NCBI GenBank assembly: GCA_965200645.1
Contig: CBDAUN010000002.1
Coordinates: 248,001 to 312,000 of the forward strand
Source of the DNA: CBDAUN01 sp965200645
GTDB taxonomy: Bacteria; Pseudomonadota; Gammaproteobacteria; Arenicellales; JAJDZL01
Direction: 5' to 3'
DNA length: 64,000 nt
In this document: positions 25,980-33,936 of the stretch, in pieces
Position numbering within the stretch: position 1 is the first letter of the stretch
Layout of the letters: every line of letters starts with the position of its first letter
The notes under the pieces: generated by a model
The model's input: only the letters and a program-made list of their open reading frames with translations
The model's database searches: none
What the model was told of the DNA's origin: nothing
Position numbers and translations under genes: made by a program

Positions 25980-27028
25980 GATTAACCAAGCTAAACTCCA
26001 AACTAGTGCCAATTCTTCTGCTAGCAAGTTTGTTGATTTTGCCGGTGAAGGGTTTTACCCAGGAGGCTTCTACCAAACGTGATGCCTCAAATCCTTACAA
26101 AATTTTTGGTGTGGTTTGGCGTGGCGAAACCGACGTCGAGAACGGTTTTCGGGATTATTTGAGACAGCAAGATATCCCATATGAATTTACCGTACGAAAT
26201 TTGAATCTCGATCGAAAAAATGCCCCTGCAATCGTTGAGGAAATTAAACGGGTTCAACCGGATCTAGTCTACACCTGGGGAACAGGAACGACAAGCAGTA
26301 TTGTAGGCAAGTTGCAAACGGATACCCCTGAACAGTTTGTTCGAGATATCCCTGGAATATTTGTCCTTGTAGCCTATCCAAAGGTAGCCAGCATCATCGA
26401 ATCCTATGAGCAGACGGGTCGAAAAGTGACGGGTGTGGCCTTTTTGGCTACGGTTGAAAGCCAGTTGAACGCGATCCAAGCTTACCGACCATTTAAAAAG
26501 ATGGCAGTCATTTATGACAGCACTTCCGGTAATTCCAAAATTAATGTGTCTCAACTGCAAGAATTCATGCCCAAAATGGACATGGAACTCTTGGTTATGC
26601 CTATTCCGCTAAAGGAAGATGGCAAGTCCAACCCTGAAGCTCTTCCGGGCATGATCCGCCAGGCCAAGGCCGATGGCGCGGAGTTGCTTTATATGGGGCC
26701 GGATTCATTTATTACCAGGCATGGTGAAGCGTATACCGCTACTGCAATTGAGGTGGGTTTGCCTACGTTTGCATCCACTCAGGCGCCGTTGAAGAGTCAT
26801 CGCGCCATGTTTGGACTGGTTACCGATTACTACACTTTGGGCAAACTAGCCGGGGTTCAGGCAGAAGAAATTTTGGTTAAGGGTAAGCCTCCCCAGGATG
26901 TGCCTGTGCGGCGATTGTCCAGGTTTAAGTTATGGATCAACACCGATGTAGTTCAGGAGATTGGCACCTATCCGCCGATGAGCATGATAACTATCGCAGA
27001 TTTTCAAACCAGTAAAAACGCCAATTGA
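25976..27028 (+). CDS. Periplasmic substrate-binding protein (ABC_sub_bind / TrpX-like family)
   Basis: 350 residues. Residues 1-28 form a Sec signal peptide (VPILLLASLLILPVKGF core). The mature part has YKIFGVVWRGETDVENGF, QPDLVYTWGTGTTSSIVG, KKMAVIYDSTSGNSK and GAELLYMGPDSFITRHG, the pattern of the TrpX/YtrF-like ABC_sub_bind family, which in other bacteria feeds ABC importers. No ABC permease or ATPase accompanies it; instead its ATG overlaps the stop of the HAMP-MFS gene and a phosphatase gene follows after 38 bases. A sensing role, presenting ligand to the sensor-like membrane proteins, is therefore inferred. The ligand is unknown. Confidence 0.78.
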   Translation: MRLTKLNSKLVPILLLASLLILPVKGFTQEASTKRDASNPYKIFGVVWRGETDVENGFRDYLRQQDIPYEFTVRNLNLDRKNAPAIVEEIKRVQPDLVYTWGTGTTSSIVGKLQTDTPEQFVRDIPGIFVLVAYPKVASIIESYEQTGRKVTGVAFLATVESQLNAIQAYRPFKKMAVIYDSTSGNSKINVSQLQEFMPKMDMELLVMPIPLKEDGKSNPEALPGMIRQAKADGAELLYMGPDSFITRHGEAYTATAIEVGLPTFASTQAPLKSHRAMFGLVTDYYTLGKLAGVQAEEILVKGKPPQDVPVRRLSRFKLWINTDVVQEIGTYPPMSMITIADFQTSKNAN

Positions 27029-27066
27029 AGTTTTCAGTTCATTTCAAGCAAAGTAAATAGACACCC

Positions 27067-29187
27067 ATGCTGCTTCGAGCACGTATAAGTTTTTTTGTAA
27101 CCATTGCATTTGCAATAGTAAGCGTCAGCATTTTATACGCCACCACTAAGCGTGAGGAATTGGCGCAGATCGAGCATGCAAAAGAAAGTATTTATGATCA
27201 GGCTAATCTATGGGAAAAGGTCAAAAGCGAATTGATTCAGCGTATGGCTGATGGGACAAATCTTCTCACCGAAAATGAGGATTTTCTCATTGCCATAGCC
27301 TTTGATCAGATTGATGCATTGCAGGAGGTGGCGGCAGACGTTGTTGACCAACTCAGTGATGAAGCAATTGCGGACCGTCTGGACGTGTATGGCCATGAAG
27401 GTGAATTGCTCTATTCATCACAGGTGGCCGTATTTCAAAGTTCCGTGGTTGGAGAAAGCGTTGCTTTGAATGCCATTGAATTCGACATTGAAATCAGCGG
27501 TGTTGGTAACGATAAGGAACGCAACACTGCAATAGTTTACGCTTTCCCTCTCCATTTGAATGATGAGTTGATTGGCCTCGCAGTTTATTCCGCCGATATT
27601 GTCGAAGCACTTCTAGAGATGGAGAATTTAACTCAATCTTGGGTATCGGTCGTTAATCGGCGTGGCAGGATGCTTGCTTCACGAGATGCCGAACAGTGGA
27701 ACGACTTTCAGCAATATATCAAGTTAAATGAATTTGGAGTATTGCAAAGTTTTACTAGCACTGATCGATTCTACACAGCAGCAGTTTTACCCCAGATTGC
27801 GGAACTGGGGGGCTTGGTTGGAAGACTGGTGATCGTGCAAGATGTCACTAACCTTACCCAGCAGCAGCGACGAATTAAGCAAATCACAATTATTTCCATC
27901 GCGATTTTTCTAGTGTTCGTGCTAATTGGACTGAACTTATACATGTCGCGAACTTTTTCACCCCTCGCCGAAGGGGTGCGAGTGCTGAACGCCTTGTCCG
28001 AAGGAGACTTAAGTACTCAAATTCAGCATCATCACACACGCGACGAAGTGGGGACCATCGTCGAAGCAGTTGATCGGTTCCGTATCAATCTACTTGCGCT
28101 GACTCGGTTGCGACGTTCAAGAGAACGTCAGCGAAGCCGCCAAGAACGTTTTATTCAAAAACAAATGCTTAATTTGGCTGAAACTCTTGATGGTGAGGCT
28201 CGCGTAGCGGTCTTGGAGGAGTTGAACCAACTTGACGAAATAATTCAATCAAGCGCTCGTTCGACCAAGCGCAGAGGTGGTGTGGTTGAGCAAGAACATA
28301 GTCTTGATACCAGCCAAACGCGTCGGGATTCGGACACTATGTCACTCATAGCCACGGCATTCCAAAGAATGTCTGCGAGGGTCCTTGATCAGCATCAAAA
28401 ACTACGTGAGGCGATTGTTACGAGAGAGGCTTTGGCAGCTTTGCGCCAGGAACTGGACATTGCCACCCGTGTACAGCTGTCACTGTTGCCACGACACATT
28501 GAGGTGTCCGACTCTTTCGATATAGCCGGGTCAATGGTTGCTGCGAAGGAAGTCGGCGGCGATTTTTACGACTATTTTCGATTGGATGAATCACATGTAG
28601 GTGTTTCGGTAGCAGATGTTTCCGGCAAGGGAGTAGCGTCTGCATTGTTTATGGCAATGGCCCGGACTTTGCTACGAAGTAATATGAACCGTTTTCAGTC
28701 ACCTGCAACAGTACTTGCCACCATGAACGAGTTTCTTGAACAGAATAACGATGAGCAGTTGTTCGTTACAATGCTATATGGCGTTCTGGATGAGTCGAAT
28801 GGAGACTTTACCTATTCTGTGGCAGGGCACGACCCTCCGATTCTTAAAGACAGTTCGCAAGTTCGAACGTTGGAGCGAACCAACGACATGTTGCTGGGAA
28901 TGTTCTCCGGTCTAGATTATCACGACCGGACTGTTCGACTTGAACATGGTTCGCGACTGGTGTTCTTTACCGATGGAGTTACGGAAGCGTTCAATGCGGC
29001 CGATGAACAATTCGGGACCGATCGACTAGCTGATGTCGTTGCAACGCTGTCTGGAGAATCGCCACAAGATGATGTCGCTGCAATAACCAAGGCAGTTGAC
29101 AATTTTGTCGGTGATGCTGAACCCTTTGATGATATTACTTGCGTAGTGATGTTCTACAAAGATCCGAATCAGCGGTCAAAAAATTAG
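27067..29187 (+). CDS. Membrane-bound HAMP-SpoIIE serine phosphatase (RsbU/RsbP-type)
   Basis: 706 residues. A helix at about 7-24, a large periplasmic domain (25-270) and a helix at 272-292 are followed by HAMP (293-345), a basic coiled coil (345-460) and a PP2C-type SpoIIE domain (465-700). Metal and catalytic motifs are intact: KEVGGDFYDYF (494-504), VADVSGKGVASALF (515-528), FTDGVTEAF (634-642) and DDITCVVMF (688-696). Such phosphatases dephosphorylate a STAS anti-anti-sigma protein to release an anti-sigma kinase. The likely targets are the STAS protein at 31409-31741 and the kinase encoded next. The upstream binding protein and sensor-like proteins could regulate it. Confidence 0.9.
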   Translation: MLLRARISFFVTIAFAIVSVSILYATTKREELAQIEHAKESIYDQANLWEKVKSELIQRMADGTNLLTENEDFLIAIAFDQIDALQEVAADVVDQLSDEAIADRLDVYGHEGELLYSSQVAVFQSSVVGESVALNAIEFDIEISGVGNDKERNTAIVYAFPLHLNDELIGLAVYSADIVEALLEMENLTQSWVSVVNRRGRMLASRDAEQWNDFQQYIKLNEFGVLQSFTSTDRFYTAAVLPQIAELGGLVGRLVIVQDVTNLTQQQRRIKQITIISIAIFLVFVLIGLNLYMSRTFSPLAEGVRVLNALSEGDLSTQIQHHHTRDEVGTIVEAVDRFRINLLALTRLRRSRERQRSRQERFIQKQMLNLAETLDGEARVAVLEELNQLDEIIQSSARSTKRRGGVVEQEHSLDTSQTRRDSDTMSLIATAFQRMSARVLDQHQKLREAIVTREALAALRQELDIATRVQLSLLPRHIEVSDSFDIAGSMVAAKEVGGDFYDYFRLDESHVGVSVADVSGKGVASALFMAMARTLLRSNMNRFQSPATVLATMNEFLEQNNDEQLFVTMLYGVLDESNGDFTYSVAGHDPPILKDSSQVRTLERTNDMLLGMFSGLDYHDRTVRLEHGSRLVFFTDGVTEAFNAADEQFGTDRLADVVATLSGESPQDDVAAITKAVDNFVGDAEPFDDITCVVMFYKDPNQRSKN

Positions 29188-29215
29188 TACTGAGATTCAT
29201 ACTGAAGAAACTAAA

Positions 29216-29647
29216 GTGAGTGAATCTTCTAAGCTTGAACTCTCTTTAAAGAGCGATCTCAGAGAGTTAGTCCGCATCGCGGACATCATCGAGCAGCACG
29301 GTGATTCTTTAGGCTGGCCTATGGAGTGGATCTTCAATACCAATCTCGCCTTGGATGAATTAATAACTAACGTAGTTAGTTATGGCTACGGTGATGGTTA
29401 CGATGCCAAGGACATCCATGTGTCTTTAACAGTAGAAGATGGGAATTTGGTGGTTGTAATGAATGATTCGGCAAAACCTTACAATCCATTTGAAGAGGCA
29501 CCGGATGCTCCATTGGAGCAAGATTTGGAGGATCGACCTGTAGGTGGACTTGGGGTTCATTTGGTCAAGACCCTGTTCACCAGATACGAGTATGAGAGAG
29601 TGGGGGATCGGAATCAAGTCACTCTGATTTATGAATCGACATTTTGA
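29216..29647 (+). CDS. Anti-sigma-factor-type serine kinase (RsbW-like HATPase)
   Basis: 143 residues from a GTG. It is a single GHKL ATPase domain: N box NLALDELITNVVSYGYGDG (43-61), a G1 region VVMNDSAKPYNPFEE (80-94) and G2 loop VGGLGVHLVKTL (109-120). The size and layout match SpoIIAB/RsbW-type kinases, which phosphorylate a STAS partner and in its absence bind a sigma factor or another target. G1 lacks the usual D-x-G-x-x-F glycine, as in many RsbW-like proteins that read D-x-x-x-P-F/Y. It lies 28 bases after the phosphatase and 3 before the hydrolase gene. The partner it inhibits is not encoded nearby. Confidence 0.85.
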   Translation: MSESSKLELSLKSDLRELVRIADIIEQHGDSLGWPMEWIFNTNLALDELITNVVSYGYGDGYDAKDIHVSLTVEDGNLVVVMNDSAKPYNPFEEAPDAPLEQDLEDRPVGGLGVHLVKTLFTRYEYERVGDRNQVTLIYESTF

Positions 29648-29650
29648 CTA

Positions 29651-30775
29651 GTGCAAGTGTCTTCGCATCAAGCACCGTTACCGACATTGGGCATCGCACG
29701 TCGCGCAGACGATGCATTGAGACAGTGTTTCGCAAAGTTATCCGTAGAGTTTACCCACCAATTAGATTGGAATCACTACGACCAATTAGTTGCGGCAATA
29801 GAGTATCTCGACGGGGAATATCAGTGGCCTCAACTTTACCGATTTCAATATCACCATCCGGTAAGTTTGCAGGATGCAGTTTACGGTTTGGGCAAATCTT
29901 ATACGGTTTCGCTTTCTTACGCCGATTCAGGTCGCGGTGTTGAACCCGTTGTGGCAATCGGTGGATTGACCAATGCGGCTCAAAGATTTCGATTTATTTC
30001 GATTGATGCGATACCGGAGTTGCGCATCTACAGTTTGGAACTTGCCGGCAGAGGACGTAGTGGCTGGCTTGCAGAATTAACTGACTATACGCTTGAGTCA
30101 TATGTTGAGCAACTGAGACAGTTTATCGACCACGTCCAACTTCGGACCTGTACATTGCTGGGTTCTTCATTGGGAGCAGTGATTGCAATGCGCTTCACCA
30201 AAAAATATCCGAGCGTAGTCACTCGAATAATTTTTAATGATAGCAGCCCATATATACCTAGTGAACGACGTGCTCGCAGAGCCAAGGCGGTAGGTAGATA
30301 CTACACTTTTCACAAGCCATCTGAAATGTTTCGACGAACCGGAGCTTCAGCGAAAGCTGTAGGTCCGGCATTGGACGCGGTGATGCTAAACAATGCCCAC
30401 CACAAAACGCGCTGGTCCGAGGATGAACAGGCTCGAATTTATCGACATGACATTCGGTCTTTGCTCGCTTATCGTGCCGAAGCAACCGAAAGTCTTGATC
30501 GGTGGGATGACTGGAAAGAAATTCACTGTCCAGTTCTAGTAGTGCACGGATTGGAAAGTGACGCAACATCAATTGAGACTATCAATGAAATGCGTCAATC
30601 ACATGATGCAGTATCCGTCATTCACATCAATCAAACAGGACATACCCCTACACTCAGCGATTTTGAACTCAATAGGAAAATTGTGGACTGGATTAGATAT
30701 CCAGAAAAGTTTGTAGACAATCAAATTCACACAGTCGCCTATCAACCCAAGCGAATTTTGTACTTAAATGAGTGA
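29651..30775 (+). CDS. Alpha/beta hydrolase with N-terminal extension
   Basis: 374 residues from a GTG three bases after the kinase stop. The first ~95 residues are a separate region without recognised motif. The hydrolase fold follows, with IGGLTNAAQRF (oxyanion region), nucleophile elbow LLGSSLGAV (Ser173), acid Asp304 in HGLESDATS and catalytic His331 in NQTGHTPTL, so the triad is complete. In Bacillus, the hydrolase RsbQ works with the phosphatase RsbP to sense energy stress; a hydrolase in this partner-switch operon suggests an analogous sensing or ligand-processing job, which is inference. It overlaps the following gene by eight bases. Confidence 0.8.
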   Translation: MQVSSHQAPLPTLGIARRADDALRQCFAKLSVEFTHQLDWNHYDQLVAAIEYLDGEYQWPQLYRFQYHHPVSLQDAVYGLGKSYTVSLSYADSGRGVEPVVAIGGLTNAAQRFRFISIDAIPELRIYSLELAGRGRSGWLAELTDYTLESYVEQLRQFIDHVQLRTCTLLGSSLGAVIAMRFTKKYPSVVTRIIFNDSSPYIPSERRARRAKAVGRYYTFHKPSEMFRRTGASAKAVGPALDAVMLNNAHHKTRWSEDEQARIYRHDIRSLLAYRAEATESLDRWDDWKEIHCPVLVVHGLESDATSIETINEMRQSHDAVSVIHINQTGHTPTLSDFELNRKIVDWIRYPEKFVDNQIHTVAYQPKRILYLNE

Positions 30776-31346
30776 ATCAAGTCGCGGTTTTTATTTTTTG
30801 CGTCATGGTGAAACGACTTCAAACGCACTCCAAATCAGTTCTGGAGGAGAACAGGATCCAGACTTGACTCAACTCGGCTGTGAGCAATCCCTCGAGGTGG
30901 GCAAGATTCTTCAGGAGGTAGTGCCTTTACCCGGCTTGATTGTGTGTTCTCCTCTCAAGCGGACCACCCATACCGCAGAAATTGTTAATCAGAGATTCGG
31001 ACTTGAGTTTTTGCTGGTGGAGAAATTCATTGAACGCAAGTTAGGTGATTGGAACGATCAAAGTTCAGAAATTACCGACCCCTTACTGTTTTCTGGTCAG
31101 ACTCCACCAAATGGTGAGAGTAAAGCAGAATTTCGTACGCGAGTTTTCGCGGGGTTTCAAGAATTGACGGACGTACTACCGAGGTGGCCTTTGATAGTAG
31201 CTAGTCGTGGAATTGCCCGGGTCCTGCTGGAGCATACAGGTTACCCGCAAGAAGTTAACTTTCCGAACGGTGGATTGCTTCGATTGGAACTATCGAAGAA
31301 CGTTAAACAGTTTGAAGTTTCTAAAATAGAGCGATTAAATCAGTAA
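30768..31346 (+). CDS. Histidine-phosphatase-superfamily protein, second His replaced
   Basis: 192 residues. The phosphohistidine motif FLRHGETTSN (His13) and the SPLKRTTHTAE segment are typical of the phosphoglycerate-mutase-like branch, and FIERKLGDWN supplies the acidic residue. The second catalytic histidine, normally in a V-S-H-G-G stretch, is replaced: the sequence reads IVASRGIARVLLEHTG with Arg147. The protein may be catalytically weakened, use another residue, or serve as a binding protein. It overlaps the hydrolase gene by eight bases and ends the plus-strand operon, facing the STAS gene. Substrate unknown. Confidence 0.8.
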   Translation: MSESSRGFYFLRHGETTSNALQISSGGEQDPDLTQLGCEQSLEVGKILQEVVPLPGLIVCSPLKRTTHTAEIVNQRFGLEFLLVEKFIERKLGDWNDQSSEITDPLLFSGQTPPNGESKAEFRTRVFAGFQELTDVLPRWPLIVASRGIARVLLEHTGYPQEVNFPNGGLLRLELSKNVKQFEVSKIERLNQ

Positions 31347-31372
31347 CCCTTGAGTTCGGTATAGATTCAAGC

Positions 31373-31406
31373 GAGCAGACGACACTTTCGATTGTCGTTA
31401 TTGCTC
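31373..31406. terminator. Imperfect hairpin between convergent signalling genes
   Basis: GAGCA-GACGACA (31373-31384) can pair with TGTCGTTATTGCTC (31393-31406) with a small internal bulge over a loop of about eight bases. It lies between the histidine-phosphatase gene (plus) and the STAS gene (minus). There is only a short T-rich tail, so it is a possible weak two-way terminator. Confidence 0.45.
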
Positions 31407-31408
31407 AT

Positions 31409-31741
31409 TTAGGTATTTGAAATTGCTTCGGTGCGGTTGCTGTAAATAGGAATTATCTTTCCGAATCCACTAATTTCGAATACATCCTTAATCGAACTCG
31501 CCAATGAACAAAGTGCGAGATTCGAATTCTGGCTCTTCAATTTTTTGGCTAGCAATAACACGACTCTAAGTCCAGCACTGCTGATATAAGTCAGTTCACT
31601 TAAATCCATTATTACGGCCGAATCATCGTCCGAAACTGCCAAGTCTATGGAAGTTTGAAAATCGAAAGCGTTGCTGCCATCGACTCTTCCGGCGGGCGTT
31701 ATGATTAAGAAACTGTTTTCGCGTTCAGTTTTGAGATCCAT
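31409..31741 (-). CDS. STAS-domain anti-anti-sigma factor (RsbV/SpoIIAA-like)
   Basis: 110 residues forming one STAS domain. FLIITPAGRVDGSNAFDFQ gives the first strand and helix, and VIMDLSELTYISSAGLRVVL holds the conserved phosphorylatable serine (Ser54 or Ser55) in the usual D-x-S-x-G-L context. The ATG is preceded by AGGAG. In known partner switches the unphosphorylated form binds the kinase and frees its target; here the expected partners are the SpoIIE phosphatase and the RsbW-like kinase encoded convergently. Being on the opposite strand, it can be expressed independently of them. Confidence 0.9.
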   Translation of the reverse strand: MDLKTERENSFLIITPAGRVDGSNAFDFQTSIDLAVSDDDSAVIMDLSELTYISSAGLRVVLLLAKKLKSQNSNLALCSLASSIKDVFEISGFGKIIPIYSNRTEAISNT

Positions 31742-31952
31742 TTAAAATTACTCCTGGTTGTCTAAATATAATGGCAAATTGAAGGGGTTTCAAATTCTCC
31801 TGTGTCTTTAGGGTTGCAATAACCGAATCGAATTTTTTCTTAACACACTTGGAGTTGCTAACGTCCTCTTCTATATTTTAAATTTAATAGTCAGGTGCTT
31901 TGATTGACTGTAACAATGAGCATTATTCCCGATTAGATAATAAATACCAGGT

Positions 31953-33311
31953 TTAATCATCATCTGGCATGATCATAAATTCGGGATAGGCTTCTATCTT
32001 CAATTCAGCGACATCCTGCCCAAGCGACTCAACAGCGGGTGACACCCTTAGTCCGATTGTCTTGCTTATTACTGTCCAAAGAATCCAGGACAGAATAAAT
32101 ACAAATGCACCGACCGCCAAAACGCCAACTAATTGTACTACGAAATCACCGCCAGCGGCGATTGAAACTGCAAGCGTTCCCCAAATTCCGGCAAATAAGT
32201 GAGCTGGTACTGCACCAACCACATCATCGATTTTCAGCAATTCCAAAAACTTAATACCAACCATACATAGCAGACCACCTATACCACCGATCACAATTGC
32301 CCAAGTGTGACTGGTGATGTCCGGTCCAGCGGTGATCGCCACCAATCCTGCAATTGCGCCATTTAGGACGGCTAGGAGATCAACTCGTCCGAGCAGGGAT
32401 TTTGAAATAGCCATAGCAACCAGGATCCCCGCCGCCGCTGCCAGGTTGGTGTTGACCAACACGATACTCATTGCAATCGCGTCTGCTGCACTGCCCAGTG
32501 CGAGCTGAGATCCTCCATTGAATCCAAACCACCCGAGCCAAAGAATAAAGACTCCCAATGTGACTGCGGGTACGTTGGAGGGGGGCGTTGACTTGACACT
32601 ACCGTCATCTTTGAATTTATTTGCTCTTGCGCCAATCACCATTGCTCCGGCGAGTGCTGCCCAACCACCTGTTGAGTGCACGATTGTTGATCCAGCAAAA
32701 TCTTGAAAACCCATCTCGTTGAGCCATCCACCGCCCCAAGTCCAGGCACCGACTATGGGGTAGATCACTGCTGTCAGTATTGCGATGAATAAAAAGAATG
32801 ACCACAGTTTTATTCTTTCAGCGATGGTGCCTGAAACGATTGATGCTGTAGTTGCTACGAAGACCATTTGAAAGAACCAGTCGGACATTGTCGAGTAGCC
32901 TTGATCTCCCAGGGCTTCTACGCTACCTCCATCTAGTAGCGCAAGTTCCGCTTCTGTCGATGCATAAAACAGGTTGAATTGACCGATAAATGATCCGACA
33001 TCGACATACATCAGGTTATAACCAACGATGTAGTATGCAATACCTGCGATAGAATATAGCCCTACGTTTTTTAGACAAATTACGGAAGCGTTCTTGGTGC
33101 GTACTGAGCCGGCTTCCAGCATGGTGAAGCCGGCGCACATCCACATTACCAGTACCCCCCAAATCAAGAACGAGTAGGTGTTCAGAATGAATGCGAGTTC
33201 CCCTTCAGCGGCAAATGCTGAAGTAGAAACCAGGCTAAGAGAGATAGTTACAAAAATCGGTTTGAAGATGCGACTAATAACCCTGTGAAGTAAATCGGTA
33301 ATTTTAAGCAT
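31953..33311 (-). CDS. amt: Ammonium transporter, Amt family
   Basis: 452 residues from the ATG at 33309-33311; a TTG eight codons earlier is possible but adds nothing useful. A signal-peptide-like leader ending SLVSTSAFA is followed by about eleven helices, the standard Amt layout. Conserved Amt sequences include GYNLMYVDVG, GTIAERIKLWSFFLF, TWGGGWLNEMGFQDFAGSTI and HSTGGWAALAGAMVIGAR, with the twin-His pore second position in PAHLFAGIWGTLAVS. It moves ammonium across the inner membrane under nitrogen limitation. No glnK regulator gene is adjacent, which is unusual for Gram-negatives, and no sigma-54 site was recognised upstream. Confidence 0.93.
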   Translation of the reverse strand: MLKITDLLHRVISRIFKPIFVTISLSLVSTSAFAAEGELAFILNTYSFLIWGVLVMWMCAGFTMLEAGSVRTKNASVICLKNVGLYSIAGIAYYIVGYNLMYVDVGSFIGQFNLFYASTEAELALLDGGSVEALGDQGYSTMSDWFFQMVFVATTASIVSGTIAERIKLWSFFLFIAILTAVIYPIVGAWTWGGGWLNEMGFQDFAGSTIVHSTGGWAALAGAMVIGARANKFKDDGSVKSTPPSNVPAVTLGVFILWLGWFGFNGGSQLALGSAADAIAMSIVLVNTNLAAAAGILVAMAISKSLLGRVDLLAVLNGAIAGLVAITAGPDITSHTWAIVIGGIGGLLCMVGIKFLELLKIDDVVGAVPAHLFAGIWGTLAVSIAAGGDFVVQLVGVLAVGAFVFILSWILWTVISKTIGLRVSPAVESLGQDVAELKIEAYPEFMIMPDDD

Positions 33312-33424
33312 AGCAACTCTACCCGAAAAATTCAATTAGTTCAACTAAGTAAATTATAGACAAAATTTCTAGGTAATTGTCCAATTAAGAGTCAAGAAGT
33401 GGGGGTTAACCTTGAGGCGGTAGA

Positions 33425-33718
33425 CTAGATGACAACCCCAGACTTCCTGACATCAGATTTTGACCAGGGTTGATTTGATGGTTGAAAGTCCTCGGATTGC
33501 TCTAAGAACTCAACCAAATACGCACGATCAATCCGGAATTTTAGTTGCGCATCATCTACGAATAACCCGCAAAGGGCAGGCACAAAGGGTCTTCGCTCAT
33601 CGTATAAGATCAGAAAGTCTGAGCCTACGACTAAGTGTATACCTAACTCGTCACTAGTAACCGAAAATAGGCAATTTTCAACTGACACTCCCGAGGAATT
33701 TAATTTTGGTATCGACAC
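33425..33718 (-). CDS. Hypothetical protein, 97 residues, doubtful
   Basis: A GTG-initiated frame of 97 codons between amt and the GC-rich SulP segment. The translation has a balanced composition (VENCLFSVTSDELGIHLVV, DERRPFVPALCGLFVDD) that reads like real protein, but I recognise no family, no signal peptide and no membrane span, and the ribosome site is weak (GGAGTG lies inside the frame, ahead of an internal GTG). It may be a small gene or the remnant of one at the edge of an acquired segment. Confidence 0.35.
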   Translation of the reverse strand: MSIPKLNSSGVSVENCLFSVTSDELGIHLVVGSDFLILYDERRPFVPALCGLFVDDAQLKFRIDRAYLVEFLEQSEDFQPSNQPWSKSDVRKSGVVI

Positions 33719-33936
33719 CCTTCGCTATCGAGTCCGGTCATCCACAGTTCTTCCTAACTGATAACGAGACCGAGGCAACCAGCGGTACACACCACCGGTT
33801 AGCGGATAGACCGGGTTTTGCGGGTGAAGTGAATTAACGGTGGGGGTTCGGCGGTACTTGATGGTAGAAAGCGGATGGATTCGTGGAAACCGGCAATGTT
33901 GGTAGCCGGATCCTGGCCGTTGTGGTAAGCGCCGCT

